A stretch of 53,231 nucleotides of DNA from Propionivibrio dicarboxylicus (GTDB lineage Bacteria; Pseudomonadota; Gammaproteobacteria; Burkholderiales; Rhodocyclaceae): positions 1 to 53,231 of the forward strand of contig NZ_FNCY01000025.1 of assembly GCF_900099695.1 (NCBI RefSeq), given 5' to 3'. Position numbers and translations under genes: made by a program. The notes under the pieces are model-generated. The model was not told the origin of the DNA and ran no database searches. It was given only the letters and a program-made list of their open reading frames with translations. Positions 38,539-50,756 of the stretch are shown here, in pieces (the first letter of the stretch is position 1; each line of letters starts with the position of its first letter).

Positions 38539-40083
38539 ATGCCCGGAAAACGTTACGGCGGCATTCTGCTGCACCCGACCTCGCTGCCCGGCCCGCACGG
38601 CTCGGGCGATCTCGGCCCCTCGGCCCGCCACTTCATCGACTGGCTGGTCAGCGCCAAGCAAACGCTCTGGCAGGTGCTGCCGCTCGGCGGTATCGGACCG
38701 GGCAACTCGCCCTACATGAGCCCGTCGGCCTTCGCCGGCAACGAACTGCTGATCGACCTCACCCAGTTGCGCGACGCCGGCTGGCTGACGGCGATCGATA
38801 TCGAGCCCGACCCGCTGTTCCGCGAGGATCGCGTCAACTACCCCGCCATCCAGCGCTTCCGCATGTCGCGGCTGCGCCTGGCAGCCGAACGCTTCTTTGC
38901 CGAAGGGCATCCCGATTCGCACAATGGCTTCGACCAGTTCTGCTCCCATCACGAAGACTGGCTCGACGACTACGCACTCTTCCGCGCCCTCGACCGCAAT
39001 CACGGCGGCATCGACCGCGTCTGGCAGCACTGGCCGGCGCCGATCGCGCAGCGCAAACCCAAGGCCCTGCGCGACGCCGCCCTCTCGCTCGCCGACGAAT
39101 GCCGCTTCTGGAAATTCTGCCAATGGTGTTTCAACACCCAATGGCTGGCGGTCAAACGCTACGCCAATGACCGCGGCATCAAGATCGTCGGCGACATCCC
39201 GATTTTCGTCTCGCCGCACAGCGCCGACGTCTGGGCCCACCAGAAGCTCTTCGACCTCGACGACAAGGGCTATCCGCGCGTCATTGCCGGCGTCCCGCCC
39301 GACTATTTCAGCGAGACCGGGCAACGCTGGGGCAACCCGCTCTATCGCTGGCCCGAACACGCACGCGACGGCTACCGCTGGTGGTGCGCCCGCCTGCGCG
39401 CCATGCTCTCGCTCTGCGACATCGTGCGCATCGACCATTTCCGTGGTTTCGAATCCTACTGGGAGATCCCGGCCCATTCGGACACCGCGATCAACGGCTG
39501 CTGGAAGCCGGGTCCCGGACTCAACTTCTTCAACGCCATCCGGCCGATCCTGGCCGGCACGGACGGCCCGTCGGCCGACGCCTTGCGCATCATCGCCGAA
39601 GACCTCGGCATCATTACCGCCCCGGTCAACGCGCTGCGCACCGCCGCCGGATTCCCCGGCATGCGCATCCTGCAATTCGCGTTCGACGGCAAAAGCGACA
39701 ATCTTTACCAACCGCACAACTTTGCCCCGAACACCGTCGTCTATACCGGCACCCATGACAATGACACGACCGTCGGCTGGTGGCGAACGCTGGAGCCGGC
39801 GATGCAGGATCATGTCCGACGCTATCTCGGCATCTCCGGCGAGACGATCCAGTGGGATCTGATCCGCGCCGCCACCGCCTCGGTCGCCGTCGCCGCCATC
39901 GTGCCGATGCAGGATGTACTCGGTCTCACTTCGGAGGATCGCATGAACCAACCCGGCCAACCGGAGGGCTTCTGGGAATGGCGCTTCACCTGGCGGCAGG
40001 TCGAATCGTGGCACGCCGAGCGGCTCGCTGAACTTGCTACTTTGTACGGACGAACGGCGGATGCGCCCATTCCTTCGTTCTGA
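38539..40083 (+). CDS. malQ: 4-alpha-glucanotransferase (amylomaltase) MalQ
   Basis: The 514-residue GH77 enzyme transfers maltodextrin segments and frees glucose, recycling the short chains that GlgX and GlgP leave. Signatures are GILLHPTSLPGPHGSGDLGP at the N-terminus, GNSPYMSPSAFAGNELLID, VRIDHFRGFESYW with the nucleophile Asp, IIAEDLGIIT with the acid Glu and TGTHDNDTTVGW. Length is typical of bacterial amylomaltase. It closes the glgP-glgB-glgX-malQ series, four bases after glgX. Confidence 0.95.
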   Translation: MPGKRYGGILLHPTSLPGPHGSGDLGPSARHFIDWLVSAKQTLWQVLPLGGIGPGNSPYMSPSAFAGNELLIDLTQLRDAGWLTAIDIEPDPLFREDRVNYPAIQRFRMSRLRLAAERFFAEGHPDSHNGFDQFCSHHEDWLDDYALFRALDRNHGGIDRVWQHWPAPIAQRKPKALRDAALSLADECRFWKFCQWCFNTQWLAVKRYANDRGIKIVGDIPIFVSPHSADVWAHQKLFDLDDKGYPRVIAGVPPDYFSETGQRWGNPLYRWPEHARDGYRWWCARLRAMLSLCDIVRIDHFRGFESYWEIPAHSDTAINGCWKPGPGLNFFNAIRPILAGTDGPSADALRIIAEDLGIITAPVNALRTAAGFPGMRILQFAFDGKSDNLYQPHNFAPNTVVYTGTHDNDTTVGWWRTLEPAMQDHVRRYLGISGETIQWDLIRAATASVAVAAIVPMQDVLGLTSEDRMNQPGQPEGFWEWRFTWRQVESWHAERLAELATLYGRTADAPIPSF

Positions 40084-40173
40084 AACCCACCCATGGGCTA
40101 TTCGTTTTGTATAGTATAGTAAGCAGAGCCGGCACGATTTTCATGTCGACTCAATTTCTCGAAAGGAATGGAG

Positions 40174-40635
40174 ATGGCTGACACACCGAGCAAGACGACG
40201 AAGAAGTCCGCCGCTGCAACCGCCCCGGCCAAGCCCGCAAGCAAGAAAGCCGTCGCCAAGACGAGCGCGGCACCCGCTGCCGAGAAAAAACCGGCCGTCA
40301 AGAAGGCCGCAGCCCCGAAGGCTGCTGCGCCCAAAGCCGCCGCACCGAAGGCTGCCGCACCGAAGGCCGCCGCCAATGCCGCGAGCAAGAAAGCGCCCGC
40401 GCCCAAAGCCCCGGCAGCCAAGAAGACCGCCGTGAAAAAGACGGGCATCACGCCCGGCATCATGGAAGTCGACGCGCCCAAAGTCATGCTGGTCACCGAC
40501 GAGCAGCGCTATCGCATGATCGCCGAAGCCGCTTACTACCGGGCCGAAAGCAACCATTTCCGCAGCGACCCGGTGCGCGACTGGATCGAGGCCGAAAAGG
40601 ACATCACGGCACTGCTAAGCGGCAGCGCCCGCTAA
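40174..40635 (+). CDS. Lysine/alanine-rich histone H1-like protein with DUF2934 domain
   Basis: The 153-residue protein has two parts. Residues 1-92 are almost only Lys, Ala, Pro, Ser and Thr, including four consecutive APKAA repeats, like bacterial H1-type DNA-binding tails. Residues 95-153 form a folded piece, EQRYRMIAEAAYYRAESNHF then DPVRDWIEAEKDI, which matches the small DUF2934 domain of unknown function. The ATG at 40174 is preferred because AAAGGA lies 6 bases upstream; the ATG at 40168 directly abuts that site. A TATAGT -10-like box lies near 40113-40118. It may bind DNA or polyanions such as polyphosphate; the sequence does not decide. Confidence 0.8.
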   Translation: MADTPSKTTKKSAAATAPAKPASKKAVAKTSAAPAAEKKPAVKKAAAPKAAAPKAAAPKAAAPKAAANAASKKAPAPKAPAAKKTAVKKTGITPGIMEVDAPKVMLVTDEQRYRMIAEAAYYRAESNHFRSDPVRDWIEAEKDITALLSGSAR

Positions 40636-40656
40636 GCAACGCCTCCTGCGCCGACC

Positions 40657-40697
40657 CAAAATAAAACAGGCAGCCCCCCGATAAACGGGGAACTGCC
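40657..40697 (-). terminator. Terminator between glgA and the H1-like gene
   Basis: Arms GGCAGCCCC and GGGGAACTGCC form a stem with a two-base bulge. On the minus strand the stem is followed by GTTTTATTTT, fitting termination of glgA transcripts 22 bases past the glgA stop. The two genes converge here, so the hairpin may also slow plus-strand transcription. Confidence 0.7.
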
Positions 40698-40718
40698 CGT
40701 TCTGGCCCGTCCAAAAAC

Positions 40719-42173
40719 TCAGGCGCGGGCAGGCATCAGGGAGCGATACAAGGCCTCGTAATTCGCCGCCGAATCGTCCCAGGAGAAATCCTGGGCCATG
40801 CCGCATCGCTGTACCTGTGCCCAGGCCGCAGCATCCCGATAAAACGCGCAGGCGTCCTGAATCCGCGCGCTCAAGGCATAGCGGGACGGTTCGTTGAAGA
40901 CGAAACCGGTGGCACGGTCCGCCGCGAGATTTTCCTGCGTCGCATCGACCACCGTGTCCGCCAGCCCGCCGACCCGGCGCACCAGCGGCAGCGTGCCGTA
41001 ACGCAGCGCATAGAGCTGCGTCAGCCCGCAGGGTTCGAAGCGCGACGGCACGAGCAGCACATCGGCGCCGGCCATGATCCGGTGCGACATTTCCTCGTCA
41101 TAACCGACATGGACGGCGACGTTGCCCGGATTCACCGAGGCGGCGTAGCGGAAACCGGCCTCGAGATCGGCATCGCCGGAACCGAGCACGACGAGTTGCG
41201 CCCCCTCGCGCAGCAGGTCGGGCAGCGCTGCCAGCAGCATGTCCATCCCCTTCTGCGAGGTGAGCCGACTGACCACCGCGAAGAGCGGGCCACCCGCCGA
41301 CGGCGACAGCCCGAATTCGGCCTGCAGCGCCCGCTTGCAGGCCTGTTTGCCACCGAGGTCGGTGGCGCTGTACGACGCGGCAATCGCGGGATCGTCGGGA
41401 CGCCAGATGGCGTAATCGACCCCGTTCAGGATCCCCGACAGGTCGCGACCGCGGTCACGCATCACGCCCTCGAGGCCACAGCCGAACTCGGGCGTACAGA
41501 TTTCTTGCGCATAGGTCGGGCTGACGGTGGTGATCTTGTTCGAGTAGACGAGCCCCGCCTTCATGAACGAGATCTTGCCGTGGAATTCCATACCCAGCGG
41601 CGTCAGCTTGCGCGCCGGCAAACCGAGGTCGTGGTGGCAGTCCATCGCGAAGATGCCGCGGAAGGCCATGTTGTGAATCGTATAGACCGTCCCGGTCATC
41701 AACGCCGGATTCTGGGCGATGTACGCCGACGCGAGGCCGGCATGCCAGTCGTGCGCGTGCACGACGTCCGGCACCCAGTCGGGATCGAGTTCCCCCGACG
41801 CCAGGTGCGCCGCCACCCAGCCGAGCAGGCCGAAACGCCGGTGATTGTCGATCCAGTCGTTGCCGTCCGGAGCGACATAGGGATTGCCGTCGCGGCGGTA
41901 AAGGAACGGCGCCTCGATAACGTAGGCCGGAAGGCCGCTGTCGGGCAGGCGCCCGAGCAGCAGGCGCACCGACGCCGCGCTGAAAACCGGCCCGATCGTC
42001 GTCACCGGCTTGAGTCCAACCATCCCGCGCAACACGCCCGGCAGCCCCGGCAACAAGACGCGCGCGTCGAGGCCGCGCTTGGCGAGCGCCGGCGGCAGGG
42101 CTGAGACGACATCGGCCAGGCCGCCGGTTTTCACCAGCGGGAAGATTTCTGAAGCAACGTGAAGAATCTGCAT
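40719..42173 (-). CDS. glgA: Glycogen synthase GlgA
   Basis: The 484-residue GT5 enzyme extends glycogen from ADP-glucose. The N-terminal ADP-glucose site KTGGLADVV lies at residues 15-23. The C-terminal domain carries the second site, [20 protein letters not shown], with the catalytic Glu, and [10 protein letters not shown]. It lies 26 bp after glgC on the same strand, so the synthesis genes form their own unit (pgi-pgm-glgC-glgA), opposite the degradation genes. Confidence 0.96.
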   Translation of the reverse strand: MQILHVASEIFPLVKTGGLADVVSALPPALAKRGLDARVLLPGLPGVLRGMVGLKPVTTIGPVFSAASVRLLLGRLPDSGLPAYVIEAPFLYRRDGNPYVAPDGNDWIDNHRRFGLLGWVAAHLASGELDPDWVPDVVHAHDWHAGLASAYIAQNPALMTGTVYTIHNMAFRGIFAMDCHHDLGLPARKLTPLGMEFHGKISFMKAGLVYSNKITTVSPTYAQEICTPEFGCGLEGVMRDRGRDLSGILNGVDYAIWRPDDPAIAASYSATDLGGKQACKRALQAEFGLSPSAGGPLFAVVSRLTSQKGMDMLLAALPDLLREGAQLVVLGSGDADLEAGFRYAASVNPGNVAVHVGYDEEMSHRIMAGADVLLVPSRFEPCGLTQLYALRYGTLPLVRRVGGLADTVVDATQENLAADRATGFVFNEPSRYALSARIQDACAFYRDAAAWAQVQRCGMAQDFSWDDSAANYEALYRSLMPARA

Positions 42174-42199
42174 GTTGTTTTTATAGCAAATGAATCAAA

Positions 42200-43471
42200 T
42201 CAGGTCAGACGCTCGATCATCTTGCGCGTCACCAGGGTGATGCCGTTCGGCGTGCGCCGGAAGCGGCGCGCGTCTTCCTCGGCATCCTCGCCGATCACCA
42301 GCCCCTCCGGAATCTGCACGCCGTGGTCGATGATGCACCGACTCAGGCGCGCTCGCCGACCGACCTCGACATCCGGCAACAGCACCGACCAATCGACGCG
42401 TGCATGCGAATGCACACGGCATGCCGAGAACAGCACCGAGCGGTTCATTTCGCCCGAGACGATACAGCCGCCGGACACCGTCGACTCGATGGCGACGCCG
42501 CGCCGATCGATCTGGTTATGCACGAACTTGCACGGCGGCAATTGCTGCTGGTAGGTCCAGATCGGCCAGGAACGGTCGTAGATGTTGAGCGCCGGATCGG
42601 TGGCGGTGAGGTCGATATTGGCTTCCCAATAGGCATCGACCGTCCCGACGTCGCGCCAGTAATTTTCCTTGCCCGGCGCTTCCTCGGGCGCATGCACGCA
42701 GCTGCGGTCGAAGGAATGCGCCTTGGCCAGCCCGTTGCGCACCGCGCGCGGAATGATGTCCTTGCCGAAATCGTGACTCGAGGTCGGATCGGCGATATCC
42801 CGTTCAAGTTCCGCGTACAGATACTTGGCGTTGAAAATGTAGATGCCCATGCTGCACAGCGCGTAATCAGGCTTGCCCGGCATCGGCGGCGGATCGGCAG
42901 GCTTCTCGACGAATTCGGTGATGTTCCAGCGACCATCGACCGCCATGACGCCAAAGCCGGTGGCATCGCGACGCGGCACTTCGATACAGGCGATCGTGCA
43001 CTCGGCACCGCCCTCGACGTGGTCCACCAGCATGGCGGCATAATTCATCTTGTAGATGTGATCGCCGGCCAGAATGACGACGTACTCGGGTCCGGGACGA
43101 TAGTTCTGCAGGATGTCGAGGTTCTGGTACACGGCGTCGGCCGTGCCGCGGTACCACGATTCCTCATCGACGCGCTGCTGGGCCGGCAGCAGGTCGACGA
43201 ACTCGTTGACCTCGCCGCGCAGGAAGCCCCAGCCGCGTTGCAGGTGGCGCAACAGGCTGTGCGACTTGTACTGCGTCACCACGCCGATCCGGCGGATGCC
43301 GGAGTTGACGCAATTGGACAGGGCAAAGTCGATAATCCGGAACTTGCCGCCAAAATAGACCGCCGGCTTGGCCCGGGTATCGGTCAATTCATAGAGACGG
43401 CTGCCGCGCCCGCCTGCCAAAACGAGAGCCACTGCCCGACCGGGCAACTGGAATGTGCGTCTTTCAATCAT
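42200..43471 (-). CDS. glgC: Glucose-1-phosphate adenylyltransferase GlgC
   Basis: The 423-residue enzyme makes ADP-glucose and is normally the controlled step of bacterial glycogen synthesis. The N-terminal nucleotidyltransferase signature is [38 protein letters not shown] carries the substrate lysine, and the C-terminal half is a left-handed beta-helix with [11 protein letters not shown]. Allosteric activation by glycolytic metabolites is a family property and is inferred. It starts 51 bp after the pgm stop. Confidence 0.96.
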   Translation of the reverse strand: MIERRTFQLPGRAVALVLAGGRGSRLYELTDTRAKPAVYFGGKFRIIDFALSNCVNSGIRRIGVVTQYKSHSLLRHLQRGWGFLRGEVNEFVDLLPAQQRVDEESWYRGTADAVYQNLDILQNYRPGPEYVVILAGDHIYKMNYAAMLVDHVEGGAECTIACIEVPRRDATGFGVMAVDGRWNITEFVEKPADPPPMPGKPDYALCSMGIYIFNAKYLYAELERDIADPTSSHDFGKDIIPRAVRNGLAKAHSFDRSCVHAPEEAPGKENYWRDVGTVDAYWEANIDLTATDPALNIYDRSWPIWTYQQQLPPCKFVHNQIDRRGVAIESTVSGGCIVSGEMNRSVLFSACRVHSHARVDWSVLLPDVEVGRRARLSRCIIDHGVQIPEGLVIGEDAEEDARRFRRTPNGITLVTRKMIERLT

Positions 43472-43522
43472 GATCTTGCTCCCTTGCTGTCTGCTTGATT
43501 CAAACTGCGAAACCCTGTCGCC

Positions 43523-45226
<1,704 letters not shown>

Positions 45227-46864
45227 CTATCCCAGACGGCTGCGGCAGTACGCCAGCAGCTTTTGTGTCGAGGCATCGAGTCCGACGGCGCGCTCGGGAT
45301 CATGCACGGCCGGCAGGATCAGGCTGGCCATCGCCTTGCCGAGTTCGACGCCCCATTGGTCGAAGGAATTGACGCCCCAGATCAGCCCCTGGACGAAGAC
45401 CTTGTGCTCGTATAGCGCCACCAGCGCGCCGAGCGAGGCCGGACTCAGGCTGTTGAGCAGCAGCGTCGATGACGGCTGGTTACCCTTGAAGACGCGATGC
45501 GGCAACAACATTTCGATCTCTTCGGGACGCTGCAGCGCCTTCTCCATGTCTTTGCGCACTTCCTCGGCCGTCTTGCCGAAGGCCAGCGCAGCGCTCTGCG
45601 CAAAGCAGTTCGAGAGCAAGGCCTCCTGATGCTCCGGCAGCGGAAAATCGGAACAGACCGCGGCGATGAAGTCGCACGGCACCAACCGCCCCCCCTGATG
45701 CAACAACTGGAAGAAGGCGTGCTGCCCGTTATTGCCGAGTTCGCCCCAGACGATCGGACACGCCGGGGCCGGCAAGGTCTCGCCGTCGCGCGTCACCGAC
45801 TTGCCGTTGCTTTCCATCTCAAGCTGCTGCAGGAAGGACGGGAAATATTTCAAGGATTCGTTGTACGGCAGCACCGCTAGGCTCTCGGCGCCGAGGAAAC
45901 TGGTGTTCCAGAGACCGACCAGCGCCATCGTCACCGGCAAATTGCGCTCGACCGGGGCCGAAGCGAAATGCTCGTCCATGCGTTCGGCACCTTTGAGCAT
46001 CTCGTCGAAGGCATTCGGACCGATCGCGATCATCAGCGCCAGCCCGACCGCCGACCACAGCGAATAGCGGCCACCGACCCAATCCCAGATCGGGAAGACG
46101 AGATCCGGATTGACGCCGAACTCGACCGCCCGCTCGGGCTTGCTCGATACCGCGGCGAAATGGTTTTGCAGGACGACGTCATCGCCGAGATTGGCGCGCA
46201 GCCAGTTGCGCGCCGTGCGCGCGTTGAACAGAGTCTCCTGCGTCGTGAAGGTCTTGCTGACGACGATGAACAGCGTCGTGCGCGGATCGAGCGTTTGCAA
46301 CAACGGCGCCATTTGGGCGCCGTCGAGATTGGAAACATAGTGAATGCCGAGGGTCGGATGGCCGATCGATCGCAATGCATAGTCCATCATCTTGGGACCG
46401 AGGTCGGAGCCGCCGATGCCAATATTGACGATATCGCGGATCGGCATGCCCTTGGCGCCGCAGCACTGACCGCTGCGCAGACGCTCGGCGAAGGCGGCCA
46501 TGCGCCGCCGCGTCGCCAGCACCTCGTCCATGACATTCTGATCGCCGCCGGGGAACGGCCCGGCCGAACGCCGCAAGGCGACATGCAGCACGGCACGGTC
46601 TTCGGTATTGTTGATGCGCTCGCCGGCAAACATGCGACGGATGCCGTCGGCGATGCCGGCCTCGTTCGCCAGGGCGTGCAGCAGGCCGAGGGTCTCGGGC
46701 GTCAGGCGCTGCTTGGAGAAATCGTAATAGAGGCCGTCGAAGGACAAGGAAAGCCGGGCAACGCGATCCGGATCCCGCGCGAACAGTTCGCGCAAATGCG
46801 TTCCTTCCAGATCCTGCCGATGTTTCACGAGGGCGTCCCAGGGTTTCGAGCGTGTGAATGTCAT
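45227..46864 (-). CDS. pgi: Glucose-6-phosphate isomerase Pgi
   Basis: The 545-residue enzyme interconverts glucose-6-phosphate and fructose-6-phosphate. Family patterns are NIGIGGSDLGPKMM, VSKTFTTQETL, FSPIWDWVGGRYSLWSA-like FPIWDWVGGRYSLWSAVG and the C-terminal signature GVNSFDQWGVELGK. MTFTRSKPW at 46864 is the family-like beginning. ATG at 46873 is also possible, with AGGAG five bases upstream. The longer reading to 46960 adds non-homologous residues. It is the first gene of pgi-pgm-glgC-glgA and is divergent from gap. Confidence 0.95.
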   Translation of the reverse strand: MTFTRSKPWDALVKHRQDLEGTHLRELFARDPDRVARLSLSFDGLYYDFSKQRLTPETLGLLHALANEAGIADGIRRMFAGERINNTEDRAVLHVALRRSAGPFPGGDQNVMDEVLATRRRMAAFAERLRSGQCCGAKGMPIRDIVNIGIGGSDLGPKMMDYALRSIGHPTLGIHYVSNLDGAQMAPLLQTLDPRTTLFIVVSKTFTTQETLFNARTARNWLRANLGDDVVLQNHFAAVSSKPERAVEFGVNPDLVFPIWDWVGGRYSLWSAVGLALMIAIGPNAFDEMLKGAERMDEHFASAPVERNLPVTMALVGLWNTSFLGAESLAVLPYNESLKYFPSFLQQLEMESNGKSVTRDGETLPAPACPIVWGELGNNGQHAFFQLLHQGGRLVPCDFIAAVCSDFPLPEHQEALLSNCFAQSAALAFGKTAEEVRKDMEKALQRPEEIEMLLPHRVFKGNQPSSTLLLNSLSPASLGALVALYEHKVFVQGLIWGVNSFDQWGVELGKAMASLILPAVHDPERAVGLDASTQKLLAYCRSRLG

Positions 46865-48332
<1,468 letters not shown>

Positions 48333-48352
48333 TTCAGGTCTGATCCCGCAGG

Positions 48353-48395
48353 GGGAAGGGAGAAGAGCGTCTCGCTCCGCCCCCTTCCCTTTTTT
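48353..48395 (+). terminator. Intrinsic terminator after gap
   Basis: GGGAAGGGAG pairs with CTCCGCCCCCTTCCC through an internal bulge, and six T follow. It lies 20 bases past the gap stop and 33 bases before the pgk start. Confidence 0.78.
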
Positions 48396-48428
48396 GTCTC
48401 CAGTTTTCAATTCGTACGGACTATTGCC

Positions 48429-49598
48429 ATGACTTTCAAACGCCTCACCGATCTCGACGTCGCCGGCAAGCGCGTCTTCATCCGCGCCGACCTCAACGTC
48501 CCCCAGGACGACTCGCTCGCCATTACTGATGACACCCGCATTCGCGCGGCATTGCCCGGCATCCAGTATGCTCTTGGCAAGGGCGCGGCCGTGATGGTTA
48601 CCTCGCACCTCGGCCGCCCGACCGAAGGCGAATTCAAGCCCGAAGACTCGCTGGCGCCGGTCGCCAAGCGCATGTCCGAACTCCTCGGCAAGGACGTTCG
48701 CCTCGTCCAGAACTGGGTCGACGGCGGTTTCGACGTCAAGCCGGGTGAAGTCGTCATGCTCGAAAATGCCCGTTGCAACAAGGGCGAAAAGAAGTGCAGC
48801 GATGAACTGTCGCAGAAGATGGCGGCGCTGTGCGACGTCTGGGTGATGGACGCCTTCGGCACCGCGCACCGCGCCGAAGCCACCACCTATGGCATCGGCA
48901 AGTTCGCCAAGATCGCCTGTGCCGGTCCCTGCGTCGCCTCCGAACTCGAAGCGCTGACCAAGGCACTGGCGCAACCCGCCCGTCCGCTCGTCGCCATCGT
49001 CGGCGGCTCGAAGGTCTCGACCAAGCTGACCGTGCTCGAAAGCCTCTCGGCCAAGGTCGACCAGCTCGTCGTTGGCGGCGGTATCGCCAACACCTTCCTG
49101 CTCGCCTCGGGCAAGAAGATCGGCAAGTCGCTGGCCGAGAAGGATCTCGTCGAGCAGGCCAAGACCGTCATGGCCAAGGTCGCCGTGCCACTGCCGACCG
49201 ACGTCGTCGTTGCCAAGGAGTTCTCGGCGACGGCCACCGCCACGGTCAAGAGCGTCGACGACGTTGCCGATGACGACATGATTCTCGACATCGGACCGCA
49301 ATCGGCCAAGGCCCTGGCCGACATCATCGCCAAGGCCGGCACCGTCGTCTGGAACGGCCCGGTCGGCGTCTTCGAAATGGAACCCTTCGCCGGCGGCACC
49401 AAGGAGCTGGCCAAGGCCGTCGCCACGTCGAAGGCCTTCACGCTGGCCGGTGGCGGCGATACCGTCTCGGCGATCAACGTCTTCAAGATCGAAGACAAGG
49501 TCGGCTACATCTCGACCGCCGGCGGCGCCTTCCTCGAGTTCCTCGAAGGCAAGCGCCTGCCTGCCGTCGACATCCTCGAGTCGCGCTTCGCGAACTAA
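48429..49598 (+). CDS. pgk: Phosphoglycerate kinase Pgk
   Basis: The 389-residue two-lobed enzyme makes ATP from 1,3-bisphosphoglycerate. The substrate site [10 protein letters not shown] lies near the N-terminus, SHLGRPTEG follows, and the nucleotide-binding lobe has GGSKVSTKL and [10 protein letters not shown]. Compact length is normal for Proteobacteria. It follows the gap terminator closely and is itself followed by a hairpin, so each gene of this glycolytic series seems to be separately delimited. Confidence 0.96.
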   Translation: MTFKRLTDLDVAGKRVFIRADLNVPQDDSLAITDDTRIRAALPGIQYALGKGAAVMVTSHLGRPTEGEFKPEDSLAPVAKRMSELLGKDVRLVQNWVDGGFDVKPGEVVMLENARCNKGEKKCSDELSQKMAALCDVWVMDAFGTAHRAEATTYGIGKFAKIACAGPCVASELEALTKALAQPARPLVAIVGGSKVSTKLTVLESLSAKVDQLVVGGGIANTFLLASGKKIGKSLAEKDLVEQAKTVMAKVAVPLPTDVVVAKEFSATATATVKSVDDVADDDMILDIGPQSAKALADIIAKAGTVVWNGPVGVFEMEPFAGGTKELAKAVATSKAFTLAGGGDTVSAINVFKIEDKVGYISTAGGAFLEFLEGKRLPAVDILESRFAN

Positions 49599-49611
49599 GG
49601 CACGACACCGA

Positions 49612-49652
49612 TCGACGCCGGGTGCCCGCCCCCAGGGCCGGCACCCGGTCGA
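49612..49652. other. Hairpin after pgk
   Basis: CCGGGTGCC and GGCACCCGG form a 9-bp stem, extended by TCGA on both sides across a two-base bulge. It starts 14 bases past the pgk stop. There is no T-run, so it is more likely an mRNA 3'-end structure than a full intrinsic terminator. Confidence 0.5.
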
Positions 49653-49683
49653 CGGCACAATGGCATACGCATGCCCCCGCCCG

Positions 49684-49712
49684 ATGACACCGCACGCCCC
49701 GCGTCCTATAAT
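49684..49712 (+). promoter_or_regulatory. Near-consensus sigma70 promoter upstream of the 261-residue unknown gene
   Basis: ATGACA (five of six -35 bases) and a perfect TATAAT (49707-49712) are separated by exactly 17 bases. Transcription would begin near 49719, leaving a leader of about 108 bases before the ATG at 49827. That leader can form short hairpins such as TCCGGT/ACCGGA. It is the best promoter match in the window. Confidence 0.75.
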
Positions 49713-49826
49713 CGAAGCGCCAGTGCGGCAACGCGGCCTCTGCCTTCAAACGCGGGCCGTTTGCCCGATCCGGTTCCGCACCGGAAACATCGACAAGCCA
49801 ACCAACAAATAAGAGGGTGTGCCACC

Positions 49827-50612
49827 ATGGATGTTCATCTCTATTTCTCCCTGATCCCGGAAGCGCTGATCGCCTCCAACCTGCCGCCGGAGAAATTCGG
49901 TCAGTATTACGCGACGGGCAGCAGCTACAAATCCAAGGGTCAATGCATTTTCTTCGAAGTCGATCCGAAGTTCCGCAGCGGTTATTTCGACATCGACACC
50001 GCCGTCGCGCGGTGCGTACCGAAGGCTGACGGCACGCCGAAGCACTCGGTTTATATCTCGGTTTATCGCGTCCTCGAACACCTGCCGATCAAGGCGCTTG
50101 GCAAGCTTTACCTGACGACGGCCTACGGTCACACGATCGGCCTCGAACGCGGCGCCGAAGTGCCGCGCGACACGTCGTACAGCCTGCACCTCTACCAGGA
50201 CATGGTGCCGACCAACAGCCTGGTCGTCAGCAACCTCGACCCGGTCGGTTTCTACGAGAGCGTCACGACGCACCCGCTCAAGTTCATCCGCTTCCCCGGT
50301 CTGTTCTTCGTCGAACTCGAACTCGGCGAACTGGCCGAAGACCCGGAAAACGGCAACATCGGCGACCTGCCCTATTCGTTCATTCACCACCTGCGCGAAG
50401 CCCTGCTGGAACTCAAGCCGCCGGCCGGCAACGAGCCCAGCACGAAGGAAACCAAGATGGTGCACCGCGTGCACTCGCTCGAATTCCCGTATCGCATGGT
50501 CAAGCGCGGCTTCTACGTCGGCAACGGACACGACATTGCCTTCTATCCGATGCTCTCCCATCGCGAATTGCGCGACAACTACAACCAATGGTGGCGGTCG
50601 GCCAACGTCTGA
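49827..50612 (+). CDS. Unrecognised 261-residue protein inside the glycolytic cluster
   Basis: I cannot place this protein in a family. It is soluble-looking, with no signal peptide or membrane helix. It is rich in aromatic residues and short beta-like segments (MDVHLYFSLIPEALIAS, YISVYRVLEHLP, YSLHLYQDMVP, FPGLFFVELELGEL) and ends DNYNQWWRSANV. Codon use matches the neighbouring housekeeping genes, which suggests a resident, well-expressed gene. The ATG at 49827 is preferred: GAGGGTG lies upstream and the longer reading from 49671 would start before the promoter's -35. It lies between pgk and pyk but has its own near-consensus promoter. Confidence 0.8.
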   Translation: MDVHLYFSLIPEALIASNLPPEKFGQYYATGSSYKSKGQCIFFEVDPKFRSGYFDIDTAVARCVPKADGTPKHSVYISVYRVLEHLPIKALGKLYLTTAYGHTIGLERGAEVPRDTSYSLHLYQDMVPTNSLVVSNLDPVGFYESVTTHPLKFIRFPGLFFVELELGELAEDPENGNIGDLPYSFIHHLREALLELKPPAGNEPSTKETKMVHRVHSLEFPYRMVKRGFYVGNGHDIAFYPMLSHRELRDNYNQWWRSANV

Positions 50613-50756
50613 TCGCTCCTCCCCCGCCGGAGACGCCGTATCGGCGCCGCCCGGCGGCAAATAGCCCCCTGAATTTGCGGTAAAATCCTGGTTTGTAGCT
50701 GCACATTTCACCCCCGCGCCACGTCCCTTTCCGGCGCAGACCACCAAAGGAACTCC

